A DNA stretch of 64,000 nucleotides from Bog-756 sp963753905 (GTDB lineage Bacteria; Actinomycetota; Acidimicrobiia; Acidimicrobiales; RAAP-2). The position numbers and the translations under genes were made by a program. The stretch covers positions 2,666,001 to 2,730,000 of the forward strand of contig CAVWDZ010000001.1 of NCBI GenBank assembly GCA_963753905.1, read 5' to 3'. Under the pieces are notes generated by a model. The model saw only the letters and a program-made list of their open reading frames with translations, ran no database searches and had not been told where the DNA came from. Positions 26,134 through 36,531 of this stretch are shown piece by piece (the stretch's first letter is position 1; each line of letters starts with the position of its first letter).

Positions 26134-28225
26134 CGATAGTCAGGAAGTTGCTGACAAAGACGATGGTGTAGTTCGGCCCAGCCGTGACCGTGCCCAGCTC
26201 GATTGCATATCTACCGAGTGCCTCGCCAGGAACCCTGGTGAGGGATCCGGTCGTGGTGTCGGAGCCGATCAAGCCAGTGGCAACGAACGTCAAGGCAGGA
26301 TCCAGGAGCCCCAACAGTTTGCTCTCGGGGTTTGCGGTGATGGTGAGCGTTGCCGGGTTCACCTTGGTGCTGCCTTCCACATAGACGATGGCGTAGTTGG
26401 GGTCGGCCGCCCCCGTAGCACGAGCTGGAGTACGTACCGAGCACCGGCGAGGAACTGGTCGTGCCCGAGACGCACGTCGGGAGGGCGGTGAGATTCGCCG
26501 GGGAGTCGCCGTTCACGAACCCGGAGTAGGTAGGGGTGACGATGGGCAGCGTGCCACCGAAGATCTGGGCCCCACTCGACGCGGTGATGGTCAGCGTTGC
26601 TGGATTGACTGTGATGGTGCCGTCGACGTAGACGATGGTGTAGTTGGGGTCGGCCGCCCCCGAGCACGAGCTGGCATAGGTACCGAGCACCGGTGAGAAG
26701 GTCGCGGTGCCCGAGACGCACGTCGGGAGGGTGGCGAGGTCCGCCGGGTGAGTCACCGTTGACGAACCCGGAGTAGGTGGGGGTGACGATGGGCAGCGCG
26801 CCACCGAAGATCTGGATGCCACTCGACGCAGTGATCGTGAGCGTTGCCGGATTGACTGTGATGGTGCCATCGACGTAGACGATGGAGTAGTCTGGGGTCG
26901 ACCGCTCCCGAGCACGAGCTTGCATACGTGCCGACAGGTGACGAGCTGGTCGTGCCCGAGACGCATGTCGGGAGCGATGTGAGGTCCGCTGGGGAATCGC
27001 CGTTGACGAAGCCTGAGTAGGTGGGGGTGACGATGGGCAGCGCGCCACCGAAGATCTGGATGCCACTCGACGCAGTGATCGTGAGCGTTACCAGGTTGAC
27101 CGTCGTGGTGCCATCGACGTAGACGATGGAGTATCTGGGGTCGACCGCTCCCGAGCACGAGCTTGCATACGTGCCGACAGGTGACGAGCTGGTCGTACCC
27201 GAGACGCATGTCGGGAGCGATGTGAGGTCCGCTGGGGAATCGCCGTTGACGAAGCCTGAGTAGGTGGGGGTGACGATGGGCAGCGCGCCACCGAAGATCT
27301 GGATGCCACTCGACGCAGTGATCGTGAGCGTTACCAGGTTGACCGTCGTGGTGCCATCGACGTAGACGATGGAGTATCTGGGGTCGACCGCTCCCGAGCA
27401 CGAGCTTGCATACGTGCCGACAGGTGACGAGCTGGTCGTACCCGAGACGCATGTCGGGAGCGATGTGAGGTCCGCTGGGGAATCGCCGTTGACGAAGCCT
27501 GAGTACGTAGGAGTGATGGTGGCTACCTTGCCACCGTAGTTCTGGGTTCCATTCGACGCGGTGATCGTGAGCGTTGGCGGGAGGTGCGGGATTACCGCAG
27601 CAGAAGGCATCGATGCGGCCCCCGTTCCCCTGGCGTTCGTAGCGGTCACCCTGAACCTGTATCGAATACCGTCAGTGAGTCCCGTCACCGTGCATCTGGT
27701 GATGACGCTCGTGCAGATCTTGGATCCGAAGATCGAGGTCACTGTGTACCTTCTGATCATGCTCCCGTTGTTGGCTGGCGCGATCCAGGCGACCCTTGCC
27801 CTGGCGTTACCGGCGGTTGCTCTCACGTCCTTGGGGGCCAAGGGCACACCGGGCTTGACCGTGACATGAGTTGAGGCAGCACCCAATCCAATCCTGTTGC
27901 GGGCTTTCACCACAATCGCATAGCTGGTGCCGTTCCTGAGGCCGTGAATGATGCAGATCTTGGTCCCCGTCGTCGTGCAGATCTTGGACCCAGGCCTCGA
28001 GGTGACGGTATAGCCGGTGATAGGGCTCCCGCCATCGTTGATTGGAGCGAACCACTTGACGACCGCCGCTCCATTGCCGGGGGTCGCGGCGACGCCCGTC
28101 GGTGCCGTGGGCACAGTGACCGATGCATAGGCCGACGGCACGAACAGCAGCATCCCGAGTGCAAACGCACCAACAGCCGATGTAAGGAGAAGAGCCCCCC
28201 TCCTCAATCCCACCGAGCCCACCAT
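26126..28225 (-). pseudogene. Secreted fibronectin III / MBG-repeat protein with three frameshifts
   Basis: Starting at ATG 28225 (GAGGGGG upstream) the frame gives a signal peptide (ALLLTSAVGAFALGMLLFVPSAYAS). Two fibronectin type III domains follow (PTGVAATPGNGAAVVKWFAP and PKDVRATAGNARARVAWIAP), then tandem 81-residue MBG-type repeats (TLTITASSGIQIFGG, PIVTPTYSGFVNGDSP, PTCVSGTTSSS). Two adjacent repeats (about 27060-27545) are nearly identical at the DNA level with a 243-bp period. Compared with sister repeats there are single extra bases near 26890, 26749 and 26416; together they return to the original frame, which then encodes a divergent last repeat ending at 26126. About five full repeats plus the terminal one are present. 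It may be an adhesin or surface protein, now broken, or a sequence error. Confidence 0.75.
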
Positions 28226-28499
28226 TACCCCCTCTTCCATCCCCCGAGCTCATCCCCCGAGCCGAACCACCGGCGACTTTGCCCCGATTTCCCTCCCCTA
28301 AACCAAGCCATGGCGGGTCGTGAGACGCCTGCCCTGGTGGGACCAACTAGTGCCTCGTGAATTGCTACGCGAACCGTTTGCAACGTCACTCAATGTGGGC
28401 GGGTTCGAGCGGTCAGCGCACCGAATCGGTGAGTCATCGACACTTGTCGGGACGATCCGAGGAGGTGGACCACGCGTCCCCGAGCGACCGAAGAAACAG

Positions 28500-28789
28500 G
28501 TCCCGTTGGTGACGCAGCTGCGTGGCCATGGCCTCAGGTGGAAGGAGATCGGTCGGACTTCCTGCTGGTCGCTGGATGCGGTCTCGGTGGTGGAAAAGAA
28601 CGCCGGGAGTCGAACGCATTCCAGGTACTCCTCCCCGTGGATCCCTCGCCTCGGCGACTGACCATCGCCGACCGCGAGGACGTCGGAATCGGCCTGGCCA
28701 AAGGAGGATCCGTGGTTCCGTCGCTCGCCGGACCGGGAAGGCCCCGTCGACTGTCAGCCGGGAGGTAGCCGCTAATGGGCGGAAACGGG
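28500..28789 (+). pseudogene. IS30-family transposase remnant
   Basis: Pieces of an IS30-type transposase N-terminus occur in successive frames: QLRGHGLRWKEIGRTSCWSLDAVSVVEKNAG, then PSPRRLTIADREDVGIGLAKGGSV, then ARRTGKAPSTVSREVAANG. The last is the classic IS30 helix-turn-helix. Two frame changes and a sharp end near 28789 show that it is a decayed 5' fragment. The DDE domain is absent. Confidence 0.7.
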
Positions 28790-28800
28790 ACTCTGTTTCT

Positions 28801-28835
28801 ACCAATCGATCCTCAGCGAGGGCTCCTCGATTGGT
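28801..28835. promoter_or_regulatory. Inverted repeat just before the coiled-coil gene
   Basis: ACCAATCGA (28801-28809) is mirrored by TCGATTGGT (28827-28835), ending 11 bases before the ATG at 28847. It could be an operator or a hairpin that controls access to the start site. Confidence 0.4.
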
Positions 28836-28846
28836 ATCATCGGGCA

Positions 28847-29329
28847 ATGACCGACATCCGGGAAAGTACGGTCCAAGCCCTCGAAGAGGTGGCCGATGCC
28901 CTGAAAGATGCTCAGCGCGCCCTGCGGGTTGCCGAACTTGCCGCGCGCAAGGCATTGCGAAGCAAGAGCCGAGGAGTTCCCGACGCCGCCGTGCTGCGGA
29001 ACACGCGAGTGTCTGATTATCGACCAAATGTAGATCAAGCCCTCGCGAACCTCGAACGAGCGCGCCACAAGGTGCTCGTGGCCAACTTCAGGGTTGCCCT
29101 TGGGGACGGAATGGCGATCGGAGAGCTTGCTCGCAACTACGGCTTCTCGCGACAGCGTGCGGCACGGTACGCCAAAGAGGCTCGCGGAGATCACCGAGGT
29201 GCGACAGCGACGGAAACACTCCAAACCGAGGAGCCCCGTAGCACCGCCCCATTCCCTATCAGCCCAAGCAACGTCCACCACAATGATCTCTACGCCGACT
29301 CGCAGACCGCCAACTCTTCGACAGGGTGA
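28847..29329 (+). CDS. Small coiled-coil plus helix-turn-helix protein
   Basis: I do not recognise a family for this 160-residue protein. The N-terminal half is charged and helical (STVQALEEVADALKDAQRALRVAELAARKAL), probably a coiled coil. Residues near 95-120 (GMAIGELARNYGFSRQRAARYAKEARGD) form a helix-turn-helix like that of small recombinase-linked or phage regulators. The C-terminus is low complexity. It lies directly after the IS30 remnant and ends 155 bases before a perfect terminator hairpin. It may be a mobile-element regulator. Confidence 0.55.
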   Translation: MTDIRESTVQALEEVADALKDAQRALRVAELAARKALRSKSRGVPDAAVLRNTRVSDYRPNVDQALANLERARHKVLVANFRVALGDGMAIGELARNYGFSRQRAARYAKEARGDHRGATATETLQTEEPRSTAPFPISPSNVHHNDLYADSQTANSSTG

Positions 29330-29483
29330 ATCACCACCGTGTGCATGGAGTTGACCCGCTCCGCGACACCAGTGGGTGCCGCACTCGTGCCAGTCGTGGC
29401 ACCCTGGATGCCTCGCTGACCGGTCTCTGTTTGCTCGGCACCATGAACCCTCCCTGGACAATCCATTGGTGGGAGCGGCACTG

Positions 29484-29524
29484 ACGCAAAGAAACCCCCG
29501 GCATCGCCGGGGGTTTCTTTGCGT
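29484..29524. terminator. Perfect bidirectional terminator hairpin
   Basis: A 19-bp perfect stem (ACGCAAAGAAACCCCCGGC with its complement) closes a 3-base ATC loop. Each arm carries a GGGGG...TTTCTTT pattern, so it can stop transcription from both sides. It lies between the converging genes ending at 29329 (+) and 29548 (-). Confidence 0.9.
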
Positions 29525-29547
29525 TCCCCCCAATGGGGACGGGGGCC

Positions 29548-30033
29548 TCAGAGCTTCTGCGGACCCAGGTTCTTGACGAGGTAGGTGCTACTGGTGCCCT
29601 TCTTGTAGATGCACACTTTTCCGGAGACGGCGCCACCCTTCAGCCCAGTGGCAGTCCCTCCGGTGACCGAGCCAGTCTCTTGGACTTCGAGGAACTTCGT
29701 GTACCCGGTGACTGCCGGGCAGACGTTCGGCGTCACGTTCTTGTAGGTGAAGGATTCGATCGACGTCTTCCCGGTTGCCCAAGTAATCGTTGCCGACTTG
29801 TCGGTGGATGCCACCTTGGCGGTGCCTGACGTTCCCGTCTCAGTCTTGCCTGTTCCCGAACAACCAGAGATCTTCTGTGTTGACTGGTTGCCGGACAGAG
29901 ACGTACAACTCAGAGTGAGCGGAGTCGCTGAAGCAAAGCTCCCTGGAATCGCAGCCGCAGCAAAGGATGCTGAACCGGCTACTGCCGCAGCACAGACCAA
30001 CATCCGAGCTGGAAGCTTGAGTGTCCGTTGCAT
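29548..30033 (-). CDS. Small secreted protein, unrecognised
   Basis: This 161-residue protein starts at ATG 30033, with AAAGGGGA about eight bases upstream. The signal peptide (MLVCAAAVAGSASFAAAAIPGSFASA) is clear. The mature part is Thr/Ser/Gly-rich with four Cys (LSCTS, SGCSG, NVCPA, KVCIY), probably two disulfides, and alternating hydrophobic strands (SATITWATGKTSIESFTYK). I recognise no family. It is intact, unlike many neighbours, and ends 24 bases from the terminator hairpin. Confidence 0.75.
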   Translation of the reverse strand: MQRTLKLPARMLVCAAAVAGSASFAAAAIPGSFASATPLTLSCTSLSGNQSTQKISGCSGTGKTETGTSGTAKVASTDKSATITWATGKTSIESFTYKNVTPNVCPAVTGYTKFLEVQETGSVTGGTATGLKGGAVSGKVCIYKKGTSSTYLVKNLGPQKL

Positions 30034-30650
30034 TTGAGATTCCCCTTTGTCGGAATGAATGAAGTCGTTCCACTTCAGAATGGGAAGGTTCCCAGTGCAC
30101 GGTGATGCCAAACCTTTGTTTGAGATCTTTTGTTGCCACCAGTACTGGCAATAGTTCTCACTGCTCCCGAGAGGCGCGGGACCGGCGAATCAGCGAGCAG
30201 ACAGATCGGGTCGTACGACGTTTGAGGGCGGGTGCCCGAAAGGGCCGATCCCCGCGCTTATCCGCACGCTCGAACGTGCCCGGGCGCGTGACACTTTCGC
30301 CAGCACGCTGCGGCCAAAGAGTCGGCCCTCGGCTCGTTCCCGAAGTTCCTGAGCTCGCCAATGCACCGAGCGTCCATACCGGCAATGAGCGTGGACCGCC
30401 GTAGTCGTCGGAGCCTGTAGGAGGATGACAGCCAGTATTGTCTCAGGGGCTTGACCGGCTCACCCCACTCGCGGACCGAGGAACGGCGTTTGGGTCTCGT
30501 TGACCAGCGTTGCCTAGGATCCTGATCGGCCCCGCCCAACATGGGCCCGGCGACATCGGACCGGGGCATGTTGAGGACGTAGAGAGAACGGGGTAACGGT
30601 GCAGCCGGCGACAGGGCGGCCGGCGACCCGGCGAAGAGAGAGACGAGATC
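30034..30650. other. Long intergenic stretch, nothing recognised
   Basis: This divergent gap of 617 bases has only short unconvincing frames. It contains no tRNA, IS end or long repeat that I can see. Confidence 0.4.
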
Positions 30651-31608
30651 GTGACCTCACGATTGGCCACTGATGCGGAAGTCAAGACCTGGCAAGAAGA
30701 GGGTTGGGTGCTGCTCGAGGGTCTCGTTGCCGCTGCCGAGATCGACGCCGCATCCGAGGATCTCCGCCTGCTCTTTCCCAGCCCCGAGGAATACCATGCC
30801 GATCCCCAGGGCGTGACCGAACAGTGGAAGGGGCGGCCGGCCAAACCCAAGGAGGACTACGTCTGGCCCGACGAGGGTCCGGGATTCCGCGCGGACCAGC
30901 AGCGCTGGATGGGAGCCTTCCCATTCGCCGGGATCGGGGGCGCTCAACCGGCTCTACGTCCACGATTCAATCGTCAACTTCGCCGAGCGCGCCCTCGAGA
31001 CCACCGATATACGCCTGTACCAGGCCCACGCCAGCGCGAAGTTCTCCGGATTGACCAACTACGAGCAGCCGATGCATATCGACCGCAACCACTCCTGGCT
31101 TCCCCCAGGCCACGAGTCCCCGTGGTGGAACCTGGAGGGGTTCCTCTACCTCTCGGATGTGACCGAAGGGGCCAACCCCACCCGACTGGTCTCGGTACGG
31201 GATTCGGCCCACGTCACCTCGCCCTTCGGGGTGGTCCTTCCCGATTGGGACCCCGAGCTGTACGCCACCGAGCGGCCGGCGCCGGGGGTCCGTGGCTCAT
31301 ACCTCGCCTACCGGTCAGACGTCTATCACCGGGGCGCTCCCTTCGGGTCCCCGGGGACTACCCGGTTCGTGGCGGCAGTGGCCTTCAAGAATGCCGGAGT
31401 GGACTGGATCGGATACGACCAGCAGCAGTCGCGCTCGACCGGACCCGAGTGGACGAAGTTCGTGGAAGGCTCGACGCCCCGCCAGCTCGAGCTGTTCGGG
31501 TTCCCGCCACCGGGACATCCGGTCTGGAACGAGAAGCTCCTCGACCAGACGGCGCTCCGGTACCCGGAGCTTGACCTCGGCCCGTGGAGGGCGGAGCTCA
31601 CCCCGTAG
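30651..31608 (+). pseudogene. Phytanoyl-CoA dioxygenase family protein with one frameshift
   Basis: GTG 30651 begins LATDAEVKTWQEEGWVLLEGLV, the usual start of PhyH-family Fe(II)/2-oxoglutarate oxygenases. The frame is lost at a run of five G (30936-30940). Removing one G restores ALNRLYVHDSIVNFAERAL and the rest of the fold through 31608. The iron triad is visible: HID in MHIDRNHSW and the distal His in YHRGAPF, followed by Arg in TTRFVAAVAF. Apart from this base the gene looks healthy, so a homopolymer error is as likely as a true mutation. It would hydroxylate an aliphatic substrate. Confidence 0.8.
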
Positions 31609-31703
31609 CGCAGTACCGGTCTGGAGCCAACGGCCCGGTCGTGGGGCCTTGACCGCTTCAAATGGAAGATGAAGGCCCAGGACATCCTGCGCCATTCCGG
31701 TCC

Positions 31704-31851
31704 CTCGGCTCACGTTCGCCTTGATCGCTGCGTCGGAGCTCGCTAGCTCGCACCGCAACTCGGTTCCCCAGCGTCGCCGACCCGGCCCGGGGTGTCGGGG
31801 TTTCGTCTACAAATCCCACGCGATCCTGGCTAACCGACGACCCCGGTCGCC
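31704..31851. repeat. Dispersed intergenic repeat, copy 1
   Basis: About 140 bp here closely resemble 41001-41138. Shared blocks include CTCGCACCGCAAC, GCGTCGCCGACCCGG, TTTCGTCTACAAATCCC and TGGCTAACCGACGACCCCGG. Copy 1 lies between two gene 3' ends (31608 and 31914). It fills most of the 305-base gap. Confidence 0.75.
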
Positions 31852-31913
31852 CGAACGATCAGGGACAGTCCGGCTCCACTCGGTACGGGCACTCCCGCCC
31901 TGCAGTCAGCATC

Positions 31914-32400
31914 TCAACCCGGAACCGTTGGGGCGTCACTGGAAGGGATGAGGTAACCGTTGATGAAGGACCATCCCGTCGTGACGCCTGAGAATATATA
32001 GATCTCGTAACCGTTCGGAGGATCAGACTCAAAGAACCAAATGTCGCACGGTAGTTGGCCGGAGCTGCAAAGATCTCGACCGTAGCGCCGGATACCGTGT
32101 CCAAATTCAGGTCCTGCATGTTGTACGCGTCGCCTGGCGGGAGTGCCTTGGTGAGCGGCGTACACATCAGATGTCCGGTCGAGGACCCAAGATACGACTC
32201 GGTGTAGCTGCGATAGCTGGTCGGCAGTGCCTCGGTTGTGAGCAGTTGGTTCGCGCTGGACACATTCGCCTTCTGACCGGACGCGCCCACGATGCCGTTG
32301 TAAAGCGTTCCGGCATATGCGGCAGTAGGCACCAACAACAGGGCACGGCAATTCCGACGACGACGTACTCGCCTCGGGACATGTTCTTGAGTGTGGACAT
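31914..32400 (-). pseudogene. Small secreted protein gene with two frameshifts
   Basis: ATG 32400 follows a strong GAGGAGGA site and begins MSTLKNMSRGEYVVVGIAV. A one-base loss near 32343 moves the signal peptide remainder (ALLLVPTAAYAGTLYNG) to another frame, which continues through NLDTVSGATVEIFAAPANY. A second shift near 32050 leads into PCDIWFFESDPPNGYEIYIFSGVTTGWSF, ending at 31914. I recognise no family; it would be an exported protein of about 160 residues. The excellent ribosome site and coherent pieces suggest recent damage or sequence error. Confidence 0.6.
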
Positions 32401-33191
32401 TCCTCCTCGTTGGTGTCGCCAACGGAGGAGTTAGGCCATTACCCACCTTCCGCCGAAGGCCACTGGAATGGTAGACCTCTCTGTGTTCCCGTGCCCATGT
32501 GTCGTGTCTGTGACGGAGATTTACGACGCAACTACAAATTGCAACTCGTGACAACGATTCCTGTGTTCCCACATTGAACCTCAACCCGAGTGGGGAGGGC
32601 GGTACGCGGATGACCGCCCCTGACCCGGCAGCGAGGTCACGCCGCCAGGACCTGTCGCAGGCTCATGCTTCCTGTGTCGCCTAGCAGACAGACGGATGCC
32701 CACCGGCGGCGCACACTGGTCTTGCGGGCTCTCAGATGATGCTCTGAGTCCCCCAACCGGAGCTGCTGCCCCCCCATGGCAGTTCCCAGACAGGCCCCGG
32801 TCGGCCCCCTGACCGGGGTCTTGTCGCGTCCCGAGGCAGAGATCGGGAGACCGTCTTCGGGGGCTCGCATAGGTGTGGCTCTACGTAATGGGATCGGTGA
32901 CCGTGACTGTTGCCCGCACGAGATTCGCGATTCCACACATCATTGTCGTACTCCGCTTGGCCACCGACATGTCCACGGCAAGCGCCCGCCTGCCGGATAT
33001 CGCTACGCTCCTGATAGGGGATGGTACGGACAGGCTCAGAACGCGACAATGTCACTGGTCCCAACGGGAAACAACTGCTAGAACTGGACTTCGGCGGCCG
33101 GGCGGTGCCGAGCCGCTGGACCTTCCGAGGGGAGAGGCTCGCGCGAAAAGATTGGCGGAACCGTCACGGTGTTCTTATCGGGCGTAGTTTT
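32401..33191. other. Long intergenic stretch with one terminator-like hairpin
   Basis: This gap of about 790 bases has no supported gene. CCCCGGTC (32795-32802) pairs with GACCGGGG (32811-32818), a stable hairpin without a T-run that may end transcription. The divergent promoters for 32400 (-) and 33192 (+) should be here but are not obvious. Confidence 0.4.
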
Positions 33192-35463
33192 TTGAAAACC
33201 CGAGTTGCGCTGGCCATCGCGTCAGGGGTGGCAGTTGCACTGGCTGTCGGACCCGGCGTTGCGAGTGGTGTGCCCAACAATCCACCCAACAACCCGACCG
33301 CGCCGGCCATCTCCTACGAGGTCGACTGCACGACCGGATTCCAGGCCGGTCTCGACCAGCCGTTCGTCACGACCCTCCAGGGCAACACGAGTATCGACTC
33401 AGCCGCGCCGACCGGTCAGACCTTCGGTTTCTCGGGCACCGCCACGACCGTGCTTACAGGTGCCTTCATCGCCAACATCTATGAGAACGGTCTGGGCAGC
33501 GGGACGTCCCAGCTGCGGTGGACCGAGACGATCGGGTCGACGGATGGGCATGCCACCGGAAGCTACGTCTTCAATTCGAAGACCCTCAGCGAGCCGGACG
33601 GCGGGGGCACCACCCCGAGGACCGTGACCTGGGCCAAGGCCTCGACCACGCTGGCCACTACCGGCGGGGGCTTCGCGGGCATAGCGGTCGGTGACGGCCT
33701 CGCCTCGGGCCAAGCCGGGATCAACCAGGCCGCAACCGTGACGGCCGTGGCCGCGAACGACGACTCGATCACCATCAGTCTGCCGACCACGGCGGCGGCA
33801 ACCACGGGCGACGCCGCGACCGTCAGCTGGGGCGCGACCACTGTGTTCAGTCAAGCCGTCAACACCGGGAGCATCTTCACCACCAACGGGCCGAGCGGAG
33901 GCAGGGCCGGGATCGGCCTGGTGAGCGCGACCCAGTTCACCGCCGAGGAGCTCGTCACGTTCGGGGGAGCGACCGGGGACGGGCCGAGTAACTGCCTGCT
34001 CACCGGGTGGACCGGGTCGACCCCGCCGAAAGCAGGCCCGCCCCAGACCGGCGGCACCAGCCCGACCGGGGCGACCCACCCGGCTCTGCCGGCCGGCAGC
34101 ACCACTCCACTGATCACGGCCTCCCCGGTCAAGGTGCGGCCAGCGGCCTACCTCAACCTCACTGCGCCGACGCTGCCGGGTGCACCCACCGGGGTGAGCG
34201 CAAGCGCTGGTCCGATCAATAGCACCTACGCGACGGTCTCCTGGACCGCACCGCCGGACGGCGGCTCGCCGATCACGAGTTACGTGATCACCACCCTTCA
34301 GGGGGGGGTGAATGTCGGCACAACCTGGGTGGGTCCGGTCACGAGCGGCAGCGTCGTAGGCCTCGCAACCGGAGTTCCGTACGTATTCGAGGTGAGTGCC
34401 GTTAATGCAGTGGGAACCGGACCGGAATCGTCTCCCTCGAGCGCTCTGACGCTTGATGCACCCCCGTCGATCACCTCAGCGGCTTCGACGACCTTCGTCA
34501 AGGGTCAGTTCAGCACGTTCAGCGTGACCGCCACCGGCTATCCAACCCTGATGCATTTCACGAAGGGCGGCGTTCTCCCGAGTGGGGTCACACTCACCGG
34601 CGCAGGAGTGCTGTCGGGTACACCCACCGCCACCGGCAGCTTCACTTTCGCCATCGAGGCGAGCAACGGGGTGTTCCCGATTGCCTCTCAGGCATTCACC
34701 CTCAAGGTGGTCGCGATCAAGATCACGACGCTCACGTTGGGTACGGCAAAACGTGGGGTCCCCTATTCGCGTCAGCTCACTGAGGTTGGGGGGGTCGCTC
34801 CCTTCACCTGGACCAACACCACGCCGAAGCTGCCAGCAGGTCCCTGAGCTCCTCGGGCAAGATCACCGGCAAGGTCTTGTCAACGGTGACACCGGGCAAC
34901 TATTCCGTGGGGGTATCGCTCCATGACAGTGCATCTCCCACCCGTAACGCGACAAAAGCGATTCTGGAGCTCATCGTGGCGGGAGCCGGAACGTCTGCAT
35001 TCACGATGACCTGCCCTGGTGTGCCCACCGTCGGAACGCTCTTACTGGTCGGTACCGTGGTGAACGGGGCAATTTCTGAAAATTCGATCATGCCAGGAGG
35101 GTCAGTGAGCGTTACGGGGCTCTCCCTCAGTGTGACCTTTCCTCAGAGCATTCTCCGCTGACAGCGGGCGACACCCTCGGCGGTAGCATCGAAATGAGCC
35201 TCACTTCGATCGGCGCGACACCGTCGAGCATGCCCGCAACGTTCACACTGCCGAGCACCGCCATCGCAAATCCACCCCCGTCGTCACAGACCCTCATCGC
35301 TCCCGGAACGACCGGGACACTCACGGTTAGCACGTCAGCCACAGCAGTGATGCTGGCGACCGGAACCACCGCAAGCCTGACACTCTCGGTTAACGGTTCC
35401 GCGGTGGGCCCCTTCGCTTGTACTCAGCCGGCCGAAACCTTGACTTCCGCTCCAATCATTTGA
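33192..35463 (+). pseudogene. Secreted fibronectin III / Ig-like repeat protein with two frameshifts
   Basis: From TTG 33192 (weak start; the frame is open further upstream) comes a signal peptide (TRVALAIASGVAVALAVGPGVASG). About 300 residues of unrecognised Gly/Thr-rich beta-like sequence follow. Next are a fibronectin III domain (PGAPTGVSASAGPINSTYATVSWTAP) and He_PIG-like Ig domains (PSITSAASTTFVKGQ, GVLPSGVTLTGAGVLSGTP and RGVPYSRQLTEVGGVAPFTW). The frame breaks near 34844 (stop at 34847), resumes as LSSSGKITGKVLSTVTPGNYSVGVSL, and breaks again near 35145. It then continues as TAGDTLGGSIEMSLTSIGATP to 35463. This is probably a cell-surface or secreted structural protein. Confidence 0.65.
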
Positions 35464-35725
35464 GGAACCAATCCACACGCCAGAATGCCGTTGTGGGCGA
35501 GGCAATTTTCAAGCGAGCACGGTGTGGGCCGAAGTACCGCATCCGCACATTCCCGGAGGCCTGATTTCGCTAGTGACGGAAAACGCGCGAAGCGGTTTGG
35601 TGGGTCCTCTGAAAGGCCAAAAACTGCCTCTGACCAGGGTGGAGGTGCTGGGACGTTACTCAAACCATGCTGACCAGGGACAACGCCTGAGACACCTACT
35701 AGACCTCGCATCTGAGGGCCCTCGA

Positions 35726-36069
35726 ATGCCCAAGACTCGAACCGTTCGGCGTGTCTTTCGCCGGCTTTCTGAGGACCAAGCGGCGCACCTTGTTGGGGAC
35801 TACTCGTCAGGTGCAAGTCAGCGGGAACTGGCGTGTGAATTCAAGGTCCATCCCCAGACCGTGGCTGCCACGCTTAATCGGGCCGGCATTGCTCGTCGGG
35901 ACCGTGGACTCAGCGGGGACCGACTCTTGCGCAGGCGCAGACGATGTGCCGATCCGGCATGTCACTCCGCGCGATTGGTGCTGAGTTCGATATCAACGCT
36001 GAAACGGTTCGTCGGTATCTCAAGCTGGCAGGTGAGACGATCCGAGATCGTCCGGGGTGGCGGTACTGA
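35726..36069 (+). pseudogene. Recombinase-associated double helix-turn-helix protein, frameshifted
   Basis: ATG 35726 begins MPKTRTVRRVFRRLSEDQ, then a first helix-turn-helix (GASQRELACEFKVHPQTVAATLNRAGI). The frame shifts near 35931 into MCRSGMSLRAIGAEFDINAETVRRYLKLAGETIRDRPGWRY, a second helix-turn-helix, ending at 36069. The layout of two successive helix-turn-helix units matches the intact gene at 46162. Such proteins often lie next to serine recombinases or as their detached C-termini. Confidence 0.6.
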
Positions 36070-36117
36070 ACAGTGCCGAGCAGCGAGAACGTGCCAAGCG
36101 TGTTCACCTCCACAAAG

Positions 36118-36492
36118 TCACGGTCCATCTGCTGTCTGCGTGTGACCTTTTGTGCGCCATCGATTCCAGGGCCACGTGCCGTCGATCTCGACCTCAAGCG
36201 AGAAGCTCAACAGGACGCGAATCACGACGATGATTCCCAGAACCGCCACGCTCTCCAAGGACTGGTCGACGACGATCGTGCGGATAATGTCGGCGATGAT
36301 CAGCACCTCGAGGCCCAGCAAGATGACTCGACCGAGGTTCCTTCGCAGGTCAGCGAATGCACTCTGGCCGCGGCGCCCCGCGGCGTCACGCACGAAAAGA
36401 GCAAACGCCCAGAGCCCTCCAAGGAGAAGAATCGTCGCCCCCACGGCCTCGACAACGTCGACGACGTGGGCAAAGAACTCGCGGTACGTCAT
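36118..36492 (-). CDS. DUF1622 family membrane protein
   Basis: This 124-residue protein starts at ATG 36492. Three hydrophobic helices are visible (VVDVVEAVGATILLLGGLWAFALFV, LGRVILLGLEVLIIADIIRTIVV, VAVLGIIVVIRVLLSFSLEVEI). The pattern GLEVLIIADIIRT...E.VAVLG.IV.IR..LSF.LE.E is that of DUF1622, whose function is unknown. It follows the sulfatase gene after 39 bases on the same strand. Confidence 0.88.
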   Translation of the reverse strand: MTYREFFAHVVDVVEAVGATILLLGGLWAFALFVRDAAGRRGQSAFADLRRNLGRVILLGLEVLIIADIIRTIVVDQSLESVAVLGIIVVIRVLLSFSLEVEIDGTWPWNRWRTKGHTQTADGP

Positions 36493-36531
36493 GACGAAAC
36501 GCTAGTACGCCCGCACTGAGCCACGAGGCTC

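Noticed and set aside
26740..27545. CRISPR-like array from regular repeats
   Set aside because: The 243-bp period is a multiple of three and encodes 81-residue protein domains; there are no short repeats with unique spacers.
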